From Spiroplasma monobiae MQ-1 (lineage in GTDB: Bacteria; Bacillota_I; Bacilli_A; Mycoplasmatales; Mycoplasmataceae), in NCBI RefSeq assembly GCF_002865545.1, contig NZ_CP025543.1, forward strand, positions 744,001 through 808,000: 64,000 nt of DNA. Reading direction: 5' to 3'. Under the pieces are notes generated by a model. It was not told the DNA's origin. It made no database searches and saw only the letters and a list, made by a program, of their open reading frames with translations. This document shows positions 63,877 to 64,000 of this stretch, in pieces. The position numbers and the translations under genes are program-made. Positions within the stretch are counted from its first letter, which is position 1. Each line of letters starts with the position of its first letter.

Positions 63877-64000
63877 CTACTTACCAGCTGCTTTACCTTC
63901 TTTTCTAATGATTTTCTCATCTTTGTATTTAACCCCTTTACCTTTATAAGGTTCAGGTCTTCTGTATGCTCTAATATTTGCCGCTACTTCTCCAACTAAT
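63877..64000 (-). CDS. rplF: 50S ribosomal protein L6, C-terminal end (gene runs off window)
   Basis: The last 40 codons of the gene: [20 protein letters not shown] and [17 protein letters not shown]. The pattern [10 protein letters not shown](I/V)KY is diagnostic of L6. The N-terminal part is outside the window. It stands upstream of rplR as in the spc operon. Confidence 0.95.
   Translation of the reverse strand, partial: LVGEVAANIRAYRRPEPYKGKGVKYKDEKIIRKEGKAAGK

Overview
The window comes from a wall-less bacterium (Mollicutes) that reads UGA as tryptophan, genetic code 4. The evidence is direct: almost every long gene carries in-frame TGA codons where its family has Trp, and two adjacent Trp tRNA genes are present, one with anticodon CCA and one with UCA. 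The DNA is strongly AT-rich and intergenic gaps are short. A full-length DNA polymerase I, a DnaE-type polymerase and the gene order point to the Entomoplasmatales (Spiroplasma/Mesoplasma/Entomoplasma group), probably Spiroplasma. The species cannot be told from the sequence alone. All genes below were assembled through TGA codons.

Layout. 1-4075 (+): the end of an RNase J gene, an amino-acid permease, a secreted-protein gene broken by one TAA, and a membrane protein. 4122-21381 (-): two unknown genes; the glycolysis genes pgk and gap with a Panacea/DUF4065-like gene between them; a replication and repair block (dnaI, dnaB, mutM, polA, dnaE); a J-domain membrane protein; thiI; and an EzrA-like division protein. 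21643-22260 (+): rpsD behind a leader that can fold as a pseudoknot. 22387-24340 (-): tsaC, a short-chain dehydrogenase, pgsA. 24443-25183 (+): a lone DUF3800 gene. 25196-31410 (-): tyrS, a YtxG/YtxH-like pair, two coiled-coil or disordered proteins, pncB, ytpR. 31491-34875 (+): four DegV/FakB-like fatty-acid-binding proteins in tandem. 34905-37632 (-): the two tRNA-Trp genes, a Fur-family regulator, acpP, two unknown proteins, tRNA-His. 37717-41917 (-): a 944-residue protein with a lipoyl-like domain, a long disordered middle and an acyltransferase-like end that lacks the catalytic His, then a multi-pass membrane protein. 42021-45259: coaD (-) and coaX (+) diverge, followed by a lipase-like hydrolase and ldh (-). 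45394-50783 (-): rpsI/rplM and a 1470-residue FtsX-type permease. 50826-64000 (-): a small membrane protein, a possible structured RNA, truA, the ECF transporter core (ecfT, ecfA2, ecfA1), proC, and the distal end of the ribosomal-protein cluster from rplQ up to rplF, which runs off the window.

How the genes fit together. Most of the window is core housekeeping for a host-dependent organism living by fermentation: glycolysis ending in lactate dehydrogenase, NAD salvage (pncB), CoA synthesis (coaX, coaD), vitamin uptake by the ECF module, and use of host lipids (four FakB-like proteins, acyl carrier protein, a lipase-like hydrolase, PgsA). The least explained parts are the lipoyl-like/dead-acyltransferase protein, the coiled-coil extensions on both ECF ATPases, the structured RNA candidate downstream of truA, the lone Panacea and DUF3800 genes, and several palindromes placed over promoters. 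No transposon, prophage, CRISPR array or rRNA gene was seen. No gap between genes exceeds 300 bases.
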